The notes under the pieces are model-generated. The model was given only the letters and a program-made list of their open reading frames with translations, was not told the DNA's origin and did no database searches. A stretch of DNA of 10,480 bases. Origin: Flavobacteriaceae bacterium. GTDB lineage: Bacteria; Bacteroidota; Bacteroidia; Flavobacteriales; Flavobacteriaceae. The stretch is taken from contig JABDQK010000208.1 of the NCBI GenBank assembly GCA_013042255.1, positions 1-10,480 of the forward strand. The letters are read 5' to 3'. The translations under genes were made by a program, and so were the position numbers. Numbering within the stretch: the stretch's first letter is position 1; every line of letters begins with the position of its first letter. Positions 1 through 7,168 of this stretch are shown here, one piece after another.

Positions 1-5
1 GTTTT

Positions 6-30
6 ATTCCTTATAAAAATAAGGGATTTT
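6..30 (+). terminator. Possible intrinsic terminator of an upstream gene
   Basis: A nine-pair stem can form between 6-14 and 19-27 (core CCTTAT / ATAAGG, one T-G wobble) around an AAAA loop, followed by a short T-run (27-30). On the plus strand this resembles a weak, AT-rich intrinsic terminator that would end a plus-strand gene lying left of the window. The minus strand has no T-run after the stem. The stem is GC-poor, so the call is tentative. Confidence 0.35.
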
Positions 31-42
31 AAAGAAAAAAGG

Positions 43-50
43 TAAATTTG
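43..50 (+). promoter_or_regulatory. Bacteroidota -7 element (TAAATTTG) for the rhodanese gene
   Basis: TAAATTTG is an exact match to the TAnnTTTG -7 consensus and lies 17 bases before the GTG start. No TTG is visible at the -33 spacing, so only half of a promoter is supported. Transcription would begin near 55-58, giving a leader of roughly 10 bases. Confidence 0.35.
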
Positions 51-67
51 ATTCAAATGACGATAAG

Positions 68-424
68 GTGAAAAACTTTCTATCTTTTTTTGTACTCCTG
101 CTTCTTGTCACAAGTTGCAAAAACACCAATCAATTGCCGATCACTCAGTTTCATCAAGAGAATCTGGAAAACTACACCTTATTGGATGTGCGTACCCCGG
201 AGGAATATGAGGCAGGGCACCTTGACAATGCAATCAACATCAACTGGTACGATGCTGATTTCACTGAAAAGGTTGGTGTTCTGGACAAGGAGAATACCAT
301 CTATTTGTATTGTAAGAAAGGGGGTAGAAGTGCCAAAGCACAGGCCGTTCTCGATTCTTTAGGATACAGGGCTGTAGACCTTACGGGGGGCTATGATATG
401 ATAACCGTATCGGATGAGGATTAA
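68..424 (+). CDS. Rhodanese-domain lipoprotein
   Basis: A 118-residue single-domain rhodanese (sulfurtransferase fold) carried on a lipoprotein signal. Residues 1-17 form a lysine-containing N-terminus, a Leu/Phe-rich hydrophobic core and a lipobox ending V-T-S-C17, so the mature protein is probably lipid-anchored in the cell envelope. The rhodanese domain fills about 25-115: the LLDVRTPEEYEAGHL strand-helix (38-52), then the active-site loop C82-K-K-G-G-R-S88 with an intact catalytic Cys, then the LTGGYD segment (105-110). By family it would move sulfane sulfur or act on envelope thiols; the substrate is unknown. The start is GTG: the frame is open only back to a stop at 20-22 and contains no ATG, and the signal peptide begins exactly here. 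Its stop overlaps the stop of the convergent peptidase gene. Confidence 0.85.
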   Translation: MKNFLSFFVLLLLVTSCKNTNQLPITQFHQENLENYTLLDVRTPEEYEAGHLDNAININWYDADFTEKVGVLDKENTIYLYCKKGGRSAKAQAVLDSLGYRAVDLTGGYDMITVSDED

Positions 425-2451
425 GCCGATTTCTTTAACAGGCCTGCTCGTTCAAGCAAGGCATCGAGCTTAGGTTCACTTCCCCTGAATTTCTTGTAAA
501 GTTCCATGGGTTTTTCTGTACCTCCCTTACTCAGTATGTATTCCTTGAATTTGTCAGCCACCTCTTTATTGAATATTCCGTTTTCCTTAAAGTAGGCAAA
601 GGCATCCGCATCGAGAACTTCAGCCCATTTATAACTGTAATATCCGGCAGAATATCCTCCCTGAAATATGTGCGAAAACGCCGTACTCATACAGGTCTGG
701 GGAATATCCGCAAAAAGCTGAGTATCTTCGAAGGCTTGCAGTTCATATTCTTTCACCTTGTCGATTCCTGAGGGATCCCTGCCATGCCATGCCATGTCGA
801 GAAATCCAAAACTCAATTGCCTTAAAGTTGCCATCCCCTCCAGAAAATTCGACGACTCCTTGATTTTTTCTATCATTTCCATAGGCAGGACTTCCCCTGT
901 CTCATAGTGATGTGCAAAACGTTCCAGTGCTTCCTTCTCAAAACACCAGTTTTCCATGATTTGACTGGGTAATTCTACAAAATCCCAGTAAACGGAAGTG
1001 CCCGAGAGGCTGGGATAGGAAGTATCGGCAAGCATACCGTGAAGGGCATGCCCAAACTCATGGAATAAAGTGGTAACCTCATTAAAAGTTAGTAATGACG
1101 GCTTGGTTTTGGTGGGCTTGGTAAAATTGCAAACAATGGAAATATGGGGCCTTTCATTGTTGCTTTCCTTTCTGAACTGAGGTTTATAAGAGCACATCCA
1201 TGCACCTCCCCGTTTCCCCGCTCTAGGATGGAAATCAGCATAAAAAATGGCGATCAGTTCACCATCCTGGCCCGTAACCCGATATGTTTTCACATCCTCA
1301 TGGTAGGTGTCAATATCTGAAACTTCACTGAACTGTATTCCGTATAATTCACTGGCGATACTAAAAACCCCACTGATAACATTTTCCAGTTTAAAATAAG
1401 GTTTCAGCTTTTCATCATCAAGGTCGAATAGTTTCTGTTTCAGTTTCTCACTATAATAACTATTATCCCATTTTTCAAAAGTCTCCAACCCGTCCAGTTC
1501 TTTTGCAAACTCTTTAAGCTGATTTAATTCTCTGTAGGCAGCGGGTTTGGCTTTTTCTTTCAGTTCCTCGAGGAACGACAACACTTTTTCAGGAGTTTCT
1601 GCCATGCGTTCTTCGAGCACGTAGTGAGCGTGGGTATCATACCCCAGCAACTTAGCCCGTTCATATCTCAGTTGAGATATTTTCAGAACCAGTTTTTTAT
1701 TATCGAGTTCATCGTCATGAAAACCCTTGCTGCTGAAGGCAATTGCCAACTTTTTGCGTAGTTCCCTGTTTTTGGCATAGGTCATAAAAGGGACATAACT
1801 GGGATAATCGAGGGTAATGATCCAGCCTTCTTTTCCCTTTGAAGCAGCCAGCTGGGCTGCAGCTTCTTTTGCACCCTCGGGAAGACCTTCCGCATCTTCT
1901 GCCCTGGTAAGATACATTTCAAACTTGTTGGTTTCGGCCAGCACATGTTCCCCGAAAGTCAGTTTTAATTGGGCTAATTCCTTATCGATGGCACGGAGTT
2001 GTGTTTTTTTATCGTCAGGAAGGTGAGCTCCGTTTCTACTAAAGAACTTATATTTTTTCTCGAGTAACATTTGCTCCTCCTCATTGAGTGCTAAGGAGTC
2101 TTTTATTTCAAAAATTGCGGCTACTTTCTCAAACAGAGACTGATTCAGCGCAATATCGTTACTGAATTCGGTAAGCATGGGAGAAATTTCCTGAGCGAGA
2201 TTTTGAATCTCCTCACTGGTCTCAGCAGAATTCAGATTGAAAAACAGGCTGGAAAGCCTGTCGAGGTGAGCCCCGGCAAATTCGAGCGCTTCAATGGTAT
2301 TTTTAAAGGTAGGCTTCTCTTTCGAACGTACAATCTCATCGATCTCCAGGCGAGCTTGTTCTAATGCTTTTTCAAAGGCCGGTTTAAAATGGGCTGTTTT
2401 TATGGAACTGAAAGGAGCCAGATCAAATGGCTCGAGTAATACGTTTTTCAT
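421..2451 (-). CDS. M3 family oligopeptidase (Dcp/oligopeptidase A-like)
   Basis: A 676-residue zinc metallopeptidase of family M3, close to the usual ~680 residues of oligopeptidase A and dipeptidyl carboxypeptidase. The zinc motif is H464-E-F-G-H468, with the third ligand E493 in FVELPSQ. H594, Y600 and Y607 in the SHIFQGGYSAGYYSY segment have the same spacing as the substrate-binding His/Tyr/Tyr of E. coli Dcp. The N-terminal ~400 residues are the helical M3 channel region. There is no signal peptide, so a cytoplasmic role in degrading short peptides is expected. Whether it acts as an endopeptidase or removes C-terminal dipeptides cannot be read from the sequence. It lies 65 bases downstream of purE on the same strand and may be the last gene of the purK-purE transcript; I see only a poor -7 match (TTCTTTTG) of its own. 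Confidence 0.93.
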   Translation of the reverse strand: MKNVLLEPFDLAPFSSIKTAHFKPAFEKALEQARLEIDEIVRSKEKPTFKNTIEALEFAGAHLDRLSSLFFNLNSAETSEEIQNLAQEISPMLTEFSNDIALNQSLFEKVAAIFEIKDSLALNEEEQMLLEKKYKFFSRNGAHLPDDKKTQLRAIDKELAQLKLTFGEHVLAETNKFEMYLTRAEDAEGLPEGAKEAAAQLAASKGKEGWIITLDYPSYVPFMTYAKNRELRKKLAIAFSSKGFHDDELDNKKLVLKISQLRYERAKLLGYDTHAHYVLEERMAETPEKVLSFLEELKEKAKPAAYRELNQLKEFAKELDGLETFEKWDNSYYSEKLKQKLFDLDDEKLKPYFKLENVISGVFSIASELYGIQFSEVSDIDTYHEDVKTYRVTGQDGELIAIFYADFHPRAGKRGGAWMCSYKPQFRKESNNERPHISIVCNFTKPTKTKPSLLTFNEVTTLFHEFGHALHGMLADTSYPSLSGTSVYWDFVELPSQIMENWCFEKEALERFAHHYETGEVLPMEMIEKIKESSNFLEGMATLRQLSFGFLDMAWHGRDPSGIDKVKEYELQAFEDTQLFADIPQTCMSTAFSHIFQGGYSAGYYSYKWAEVLDADAFAYFKENGIFNKEVADKFKEYILSKGGTEKPMELYKKFRGSEPKLDALLERAGLLKKSA

Positions 2452-2516
2452 GTATTTGTTTAAATTGAATCAGACAAAAGAATCAGGATAGCTACAATTA
2501 AGGAAGGGTAAAATTT

Positions 2517-3005
2517 TCAGCCCTTCTTTACTTCTTTTGCCCCTTTAATCACTTTTTCCTTTAGGCCTTTTTTGTAGAGTACAACTTTGTCCAGGACGCA
2601 GCTATCCTGGCATCCAATGATCTGAGCAGCGAGTATTCCTGCATTTTTGGCGCCGTTCAAGGCAACCGTAGCAACAGGTACACCACCCGGCATTTGAAGG
2701 ATAGAAAGTACCGAATCCCACCCATCTATGGAGTTACTGCTTTTAATCGGGACACCAATAACGGGCAGCGGAGATAAAGAAGCCAGCATACCCGGTAGGT
2801 GTGCAGCGCCTCCAGCTCCTGCAATGATCACTTTAAATCCTTCAGTGTGCGCCGATTTTCCGAATTCAAAAAGCTTCTCAGGCGTCCTGTGGGCCGAGAT
2901 GATATCGACCATAACTTCCAGATCGAATCCTTTTAAAATATCCACAGCTTCCTGCATAACCGGTAGGTCACTCGTGCTTCCCATGACAATGGCAACTTTG
3001 CTCAT
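2517..3005 (-). CDS. purE: N5-carboxyaminoimidazole ribonucleotide mutase PurE
   Basis: A 162-residue class I PurE, a usual length. It converts N5-CAIR to CAIR in de novo purine synthesis in the cytoplasm, usually as an octamer. Visible motifs are the phosphate-binding MGSTSDLPVM (8-17), SAHRTP (37-42) with H39 matching the catalytic His of E. coli PurE, and AGAGGAAHLPGM (62-73). QMPGGVPVATVALNGAKNAG (104-123) completes the active site. The purK gene directly upstream (5-base gap) supports class I (mutase), not the CO2-using class II enzyme. The two are clearly co-transcribed, with purK first. Confidence 0.97.
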   Translation of the reverse strand: MSKVAIVMGSTSDLPVMQEAVDILKGFDLEVMVDIISAHRTPEKLFEFGKSAHTEGFKVIIAGAGGAAHLPGMLASLSPLPVIGVPIKSSNSIDGWDSVLSILQMPGGVPVATVALNGAKNAGILAAQIIGCQDSCVLDKVVLYKKGLKEKVIKGAKEVKKG

Positions 3006-3010
3006 ACTAT

Positions 3011-4183
3011 CTATTTACTGATTACGTTGATCGTTTGTTTTACCTCTGCAGCAATTTTTCTGGCTTCCTGCATATCTTCATTTACAATGGTCACATGACC
3101 CATCTTCCTGAATGGCCGGGTGAGGGTTTTTCCGTAAATATGCGGAGTTACCCCCTTCAGAGCAAGGATCTGCTCAATATTTTCATAAAAAACCTCCCCT
3201 TCGTAACCTTCAGCACCAACCAGATTTACCATGACCCCTGCCACCTTACTTTCTGTATTTCCCAGGGGTAAACCAAGTATACAGCGAAGGTGCTGTTCAA
3301 ACTGATTGGTGAAGCTGGCTTCAATACTGTAATGGCCACTGTTATGTGGTCTTGGCGCTACTTCATTGACCAGAACTTCATCATCTTTGGTCTGGAACAT
3401 TTCTACGGCAAGTAAACCAATATGTTGCAATTCTTCAGAAACTTTAAGGGCCGTTTTAATTGCTTTCCGGGCGATGTGATCTTCTATACGAGCAGGGCAC
3501 AGGACGTATTCTACCTGATTGGCCTCCGGATGGAATTCCATTTCCACAACCGGGTAATTAACGCTACTTCCATTGGCGCTCCTGGCTACTATGACTGCTA
3601 ATTCTGTCTTAAAAGGTATCAATTCTTCCGCCAGGCATTCCACATTAGGGAGATTTTTCAGATCCGAAACTTCCCTGATGATCTTAACCCCCTGTCCGTC
3701 ATACCCAAATTGTGCACTTTTCCATACAAAAGGCAAGTTTAAGCCCCCGTGATTTATACTTTCCTGTATCTCGCTGGTATATGCAAAACGAGAGAAATCC
3801 GCTGTAGGAATACCGTGGTCTACATAGAACAACTTCTGGGTGATTTTATTTTGAATGAGCCTTAGTTCCCTGGGGGTAGGGAAAACCCTTACACCTTCTT
3901 CTTCCAATTTCTCCAGGGCCTCAATGTTGACATTTTCGATTTCTATGGTAAGTACATCCAGGTTTTTACCAAACTCGTAAACAGCCTGGTAGTCCATCAG
4001 GTCACCTTGAACAAATTCATTGCAAGACAAACGACAAGGAGCATCTTTTGAAGGGTCCATAACCCTGGTTGCGATATCCCACTTGCGCGTTTCATAAAGC
4101 AACATTTTTCCCAATTGCCCTCCGCCTAAAATACCCAGGGTGAATGATGAAGAAAAATAACTCGAATTATCAGACGTAGACAT
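3011..4183 (-). CDS. purK: N5-carboxyaminoimidazole ribonucleotide synthase PurK
   Basis: A 390-residue ATP-grasp enzyme that makes N5-CAIR from AIR, bicarbonate and ATP and hands it to PurE. The N-terminal nucleotide-fold motif is LGILGGGQLGKML (16-28). The ATP-grasp part includes VWKSAQFGYDGQG (153-165) and the Mg/ATP and substrate segment NEVAPRPHNSGHYSIEA (273-289). The C-terminal RKMGHVT (359-365) is typical of PurK. About 13 Ser-rich residues precede the first beta strand; the ATG chosen is the one just downstream of a good promoter (4204-4232). It is the first gene of the purK-purE(-M3 peptidase) unit and diverges from the hpt-adk gene. Confidence 0.97.
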   Translation of the reverse strand: MSTSDNSSYFSSSFTLGILGGGQLGKMLLYETRKWDIATRVMDPSKDAPCRLSCNEFVQGDLMDYQAVYEFGKNLDVLTIEIENVNIEALEKLEEEGVRVFPTPRELRLIQNKITQKLFYVDHGIPTADFSRFAYTSEIQESINHGGLNLPFVWKSAQFGYDGQGVKIIREVSDLKNLPNVECLAEELIPFKTELAVIVARSANGSSVNYPVVEMEFHPEANQVEYVLCPARIEDHIARKAIKTALKVSEELQHIGLLAVEMFQTKDDEVLVNEVAPRPHNSGHYSIEASFTNQFEQHLRCILGLPLGNTESKVAGVMVNLVGAEGYEGEVFYENIEQILALKGVTPHIYGKTLTRPFRKMGHVTIVNEDMQEARKIAAEVKQTINVISK

Positions 4184-4203
4184 GTAATTTGAAGAGGTTT
4201 TGA

Positions 4204-4232
4204 CAAAAATACATCTTAATCTTATAAACCAA
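4204..4232 (-). promoter_or_regulatory. Bacteroidota-type promoter for purK-purE
   Basis: On the minus strand a TTG (4232-4230) is followed after 18 bases by TATTTTTG (4211-4204), an exact TAnnTTTG -7 element. The spacing lies within the 17-23 bases usual in flavobacteria. Predicted transcription start is near 4198, giving a leader of about 15 bases before the purK ATG. Confidence 0.6.
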
Positions 4233-4265
4233 GGCCAGCGCCTCTAAAAAGAGATTTCAAAATGC

Positions 4266-4273
4266 TATATTTG
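4266..4273 (+). promoter_or_regulatory. -7 element (TATATTTG) immediately upstream of hpt-adk
   Basis: TATATTTG matches TAnnTTTG exactly and ends only eight bases before the ATG at 4282. Transcription would begin at about 4278-4281, so the message would be leaderless or nearly so. No TTG is seen at the -33 spacing; CTCTAAAAAGAG (4242-4253), a small 4-bp inverted repeat, lies there instead. Confidence 0.5.
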
Positions 4274-4281
4274 CCCTCCTG

Positions 4282-5406
4282 ATGGACAAAACAGATACCA
4301 TAAAAATCCATGATAAGAATTTTGAATTATTCCTTACGGAGGAAGAAATTCTCAATGCCGTAAAAAAGGTTGCCGGCGAAATAGCTGCCGACTATAAGGA
4401 TGAGGTTCCCATTTTTGTCGGCGTGCTGAATGGAGCCTTTATGTTTGTGTCTGATTTTCTGAAGAATTATCCCTATCCCTGTGAGGTTTCTTTTGTAAAA
4501 TTGAGCTCCTACAGGGGTCTGACATCTACCGGGATTGTGGAAACCCTTCTGGATGTACCCGATAATATAGAAGGCCGCAGTGTAATTATCCTCGAGGATA
4601 TTATTGATACAGGAAGGACTTTACAGGAATTGGTTCACCTCTTTTCTAACACGAATGTCAAGAATTTTAAGATCGCCAGCCTGTTTTTTAAATCGGAGGT
4701 CTACAATGGGGAATACACCATAGATTATTTTGGAATGAAAATCCCTAATAAATTTATTGTGGGGTATGGCCTGGACTATATGGAGCAGGGGCGAAACCTA
4801 AAAGCAGTTTATCAAATTAACCAATCGCATATGATTAACCTCGTTTTATTCGGGAAGCCCGGAGCCGGGAAAGGAACTCAGGCAGGATATTTAAAGGAAA
4901 AGTACAACCTTAAGCATATTTCAACAGGAGATGTGTTTCGCTACAATATAAAAAACAATACCAAATTGGGGCAGTTAGCCAAATCTTATATGGATAAAGG
5001 CGATCTGGTTCCAGACGAAGTCACCATAAGTATGCTGAAGGACGAGGTTGAGAAAAACCCGGAAGCCAGTGGATTTATCTTCGACGGCTTCCCCCGCACA
5101 ACTGCCCAGGCAGAGGCTTTGGATAATTTCCTGGATTCCAAAGACATGAGAATCCACGCAACAATAGCTCTGGAAGCTCAAGATGAAATTCTGATTAATC
5201 GCCTTTTGGAACGTGGGAAGAGCAGTGGTCGTCCAGATGATCAGGACGAGGAAAAAATCAGAAACAGATTCGAAGAATACAATCAGAAAACAGCACCCCT
5301 TAAAGCGTTTTATGAGGCACAGGGCAAGTTCCACAGTGTCAATGGGATTGGTGATATTGAAGAAATCACTGAACGACTTTCAAAGGTAATAGATACCCTT
5401 TCGTAA
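4282..5406 (+). CDS. hpt-adk: Bifunctional hypoxanthine phosphoribosyltransferase/adenylate kinase fusion
   Basis: A 374-residue protein made of two complete purine enzymes. Residues 1-183 are a type I phosphoribosyltransferase: VGVLNGAFMF (46-55), SYRG (76-79), and the PRPP loop VIILEDIIDTGRTL (101-114) with the acidic pair E105-D106. It would convert hypoxanthine or guanine plus PRPP to IMP or GMP. Residues 184-374 are a full short-form adenylate kinase (ATP + AMP = 2 ADP): P-loop GKPGAGKGT (191-199), STGDVFR (214-220), DGFPRT (268-273), and a short lid around RLLERGKSSGRPDD (307-320) without the Cys4 zinc lid. Adk starts at its own Met184 (ATG at 4831) with no linker after the Hpt end, so internal initiation is possible. 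Fused forms also occur in other flavobacteria to my knowledge. It is followed by obgE after 68 bases and diverges from purK. Confidence 0.95.
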   Translation: MDKTDTIKIHDKNFELFLTEEEILNAVKKVAGEIAADYKDEVPIFVGVLNGAFMFVSDFLKNYPYPCEVSFVKLSSYRGLTSTGIVETLLDVPDNIEGRSVIILEDIIDTGRTLQELVHLFSNTNVKNFKIASLFFKSEVYNGEYTIDYFGMKIPNKFIVGYGLDYMEQGRNLKAVYQINQSHMINLVLFGKPGAGKGTQAGYLKEKYNLKHISTGDVFRYNIKNNTKLGQLAKSYMDKGDLVPDEVTISMLKDEVEKNPEASGFIFDGFPRTTAQAEALDNFLDSKDMRIHATIALEAQDEILINRLLERGKSSGRPDDQDEEKIRNRFEEYNQKTAPLKAFYEAQGKFHSVNGIGDIEEITERLSKVIDTLS

Positions 5407-5430
5407 GCGGGTCCTTTTCAATAGTTGAGC

Positions 5431-5469
5431 GCTCGAATACTTAAATTCTTCCGGAGCATAATTTTTTTT
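5431..5469 (+). terminator. Weak hairpin plus T8 tract between hpt-adk and obgE
   Basis: GCTCGAAT (5431-5438) can pair in two parts with ATTC (5445-5448) and GAGC (5454-5457), leaving a TTCCG bulge, and eight T residues follow at 5462-5469. It could be a leaky terminator or attenuator. The stem is imperfect, and the T-tract also ends in a poor -7-like TTTTTTTG just before the obgE ATG, so function is uncertain. Confidence 0.2.
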
Positions 5470-5474
5470 GATTT

Positions 5475-6476
5475 ATGACTGAAGGTAATTTTGTTGATTA
5501 CGTCAAAGTACACGTTGTCTCTGGTAAAGGAGGCAAGGGCTCTACACATCTACATCGCGAAAAGTATGTACCCAAAGGTGGACCCGACGGGGGAGATGGT
5601 GGCCGGGGAGGTCATGTTATTCTCAAAGGAAACGAAAGCCTGTGGACCCTTCTGCATTTTAAATATAAGCGCCATTTTAAGGCGGGTCATGGCGAAAATG
5701 GCAGTAAGAACAGGAGTACAGGCGCCGACGGTCAGGATGTATACCTGGAAGTGCCTTTGGGAACCGTAGTGAAGGATTCAGTGACGGGGGAAGTATTAAT
5801 GGAGATTACCGAACACGGGCAGGAAGAAAAGCTTGCAGAGGGTGGAATGGGGGGTCGTGGTAACTGGCACTTTAAAACAGCAACCAATCAAACCCCGCGA
5901 TATGCTCAACCGGGCATTCCGGGTCAGGAAAAAGACGTCACCCTCGAACTTAAAGTACTGGCCGATGTAGGCCTTGTAGGTTTTCCCAATGCAGGCAAGT
6001 CTACCTTACTATCTGTGCTTACCTCAGCCAAACCTAAAATTGCCGACTACCCTTTTACTACCTTAAAGCCCAACCTGGGGATTGTGGAGTACAGAGACTT
6101 TAAAAGTTTTGTGATGGCCGATATCCCGGGGATTATTGAAGGCGCTGCAGAGGGAAAAGGGCTCGGGCATTATTTTCTAAGGCATATTGAACGAAATGCT
6201 ATCCTGCTTTTCCTTATTCCGGCCGATAGCATCGATGTATCCCAGGAATACGAAATACTTCTGAATGAACTGAGGAATTACAATCCCGAACTATTGGATA
6301 AGGAAAGACTGGTAGCCATTTCCAAGGCGGATCTTCTCGATGAGGAACTGATGGACGAAATGCGGAAAGAAGTAAAGAAAGACCTTAAAGACGTTCCTTT
6401 TATGTTTATTTCTTCGGTTTCTCAATACGGACTTCAACCGCTCAAAGACAAGCTCTGGGGGCTGTTAAACGAATAA
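5475..6476 (+). CDS. obgE: GTPase Obg/CgtA
   Basis: A 333-residue Obg-family GTPase, which binds the large ribosomal subunit late in assembly and links ribosome maturation to GTP/ppGpp levels. Residues 1-160 are the glycine-rich Obg domain (for example [14 protein letters not shown] at 34-47). The G domain follows: G1 GFPNAGKST (169-177), G2 DYPFTT (191-196), G3 DIPG (216-219), G4 SKAD (283-286; Ser in place of the usual Asn of NKxD) and G5 SSVSQYGL (313-320). It ends shortly after the G domain, so the variable C-terminal OCT domain is absent. The ATG is chosen because [14 protein letters not shown] begins the Obg domain directly. It may be read through from hpt-adk, with weak signals in the 68-base gap. 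Confidence 0.97.
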   Translation: MTEGNFVDYVKVHVVSGKGGKGSTHLHREKYVPKGGPDGGDGGRGGHVILKGNESLWTLLHFKYKRHFKAGHGENGSKNRSTGADGQDVYLEVPLGTVVKDSVTGEVLMEITEHGQEEKLAEGGMGGRGNWHFKTATNQTPRYAQPGIPGQEKDVTLELKVLADVGLVGFPNAGKSTLLSVLTSAKPKIADYPFTTLKPNLGIVEYRDFKSFVMADIPGIIEGAAEGKGLGHYFLRHIERNAILLFLIPADSIDVSQEYEILLNELRNYNPELLDKERLVAISKADLLDEELMDEMRKEVKKDLKDVPFMFISSVSQYGLQPLKDKLWGLLNE

Positions 6477-6517
6477 GTTTTCTTTCTCTTCCTGAACTTT
6501 CTGATTTTCCGTAAATT

Positions 6518-6544
6518 AGAGTTTAACCAACTTGAGAGTTGAAC
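6518..6544 (+). repeat. Short direct repeat upstream of the DUF4136 gene
   Basis: AGAGTTTAAC (6518-6527) and AGAGTTGAAC (6535-6544) match at 9 of 10 bases with 17 bases between their starts. They lie 39-65 bases before the lipoprotein ATG in the only non-coding gap between it and obgE. They could be paired operator half-sites; chance is also plausible in AT-rich DNA. No TAnnTTTG element is visible in this gap. Confidence 0.2.
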
Positions 6545-6582
6545 ACCTACAAGATTAAATCAGATACTCTAGTTCAGAATTT

Positions 6583-7098
6583 ATGAGAAACTGGCTGTTT
6601 TTTTTGCTCATTATGTTATCTGCCTGCTCTGCGCTGAAGGTAGACTACGACTATGACGCACAAACTGATTTTAGCAGTTTCCAGACCTACAACTACTATC
6701 CCGACATGCAAACGGGTTTAAGTGAATTAGATACAAGGCGATTATTATCGGCTCTCGATTCAGTGCTTATTTCAAAGGGTTTCAAATCTTCCGAGGAACC
6801 CGATTTCTTCATCAATATCGAATCAAGGGAATTTGGCCCCACTCAAAATAGCAATGTGGGCGTTGGAATAGGAGGCGGAGGCAGAAATGTAGGTGGAGGT
6901 GTCAGCATTGGTGTACCCTTGGGCGGATCAGGGATAGAACGGGAGATTCTGTTCGATTTTATCGATAGCCAGCGGGATATTTTATTTTGGCAGGCTATCA
7001 GTACAAGTAGCTATCGCGAAAACGCCAGTCCGGCAGAACGAGAACGGTTGTTAAGACAAATTGTGATTAAGGTTATGTCTAAATATCCGCCCCTTTAG
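6583..7098 (+). CDS. DUF4136 family lipoprotein
   Basis: A 171-residue lipoprotein of unknown function. Residues 1-15 are a signal peptide with lipobox L-S-A-C15, so it should be lipid-anchored in the envelope. The mature part opens with YDYDAQTDFSSFQTYNYYP (22-40), the hallmark start of DUF4136 proteins. An amphipathic region with TRRLLSALDSVLISKGF (51-67) and DFFINIE (74-80) follows, resembling the family's beta-alpha fold. Residues 92-117 are a Gly-rich loop, and REILFDFIDSQRDILFWQA (120-138) leads into a charged C-terminal helix. Nothing in the sequence points to an enzymatic function. It stands alone between obgE (106-base gap) and a convergent gene. Confidence 0.85.
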   Translation: MRNWLFFLLIMLSACSALKVDYDYDAQTDFSSFQTYNYYPDMQTGLSELDTRRLLSALDSVLISKGFKSSEEPDFFINIESREFGPTQNSNVGVGIGGGGRNVGGGVSIGVPLGGSGIEREILFDFIDSQRDILFWQAISTSSYRENASPAERERLLRQIVIKVMSKYPPL

Positions 7099-7113
7099 CT
7101 GGATAGCCCTTGT

Positions 7114-7125
7114 TGATTATAATCA
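7114..7125. repeat. 12-base perfect palindrome between convergent genes
   Basis: TGATTATAATCA is a perfect palindrome, followed on the plus strand by ATATATTTTT. It lies in the 70-base gap where the DUF4136 gene and the SDR gene converge. It might be a weak terminator or a protein-binding site. The stem is AT-only apart from two pairs and has no loop, so a strong hairpin is unlikely. Confidence 0.2.
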
Positions 7126-7168
7126 TATATTTTTCCTTACGAAGTTTAAACAAGTTTCTTTTACCTGT

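Noticed and set aside
781..795. Three tandem GCCAT units inside the M3 peptidase gene, possible slippage site
   Set aside because: Only three units, and they encode the conserved-looking DMAWHG segment (552-557); most likely chance.
2294..2491. Plus-strand frames of 65-97 codons opposite the peptidase and purE
   Set aside because: They mirror conserved genes on the other strand and show no domain or start signals.
2452..2516. Own promoter for the M3 peptidase (minus strand TTCTTTTG)
   Set aside because: One mismatch in the -7 box and no TTG at proper spacing; read-through from purE is the simpler reading.
4975..5334. 119-codon open frame antisense to the adk part
   Set aside because: Lies wholly opposite a strongly conserved coding region, has no promoter and the product resembles no family I know; a shadow frame.
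5427..5434. GAGCGCTC palindrome after hpt-adk as a regulator site
   Set aside because: An isolated 8-base palindrome with no second copy nearby; not enough to call.
7144..7151. GTTTAAAC palindrome before the SDR stop as a terminator
   Set aside because: Short, loop-less and without an adjacent T-run on either strand.
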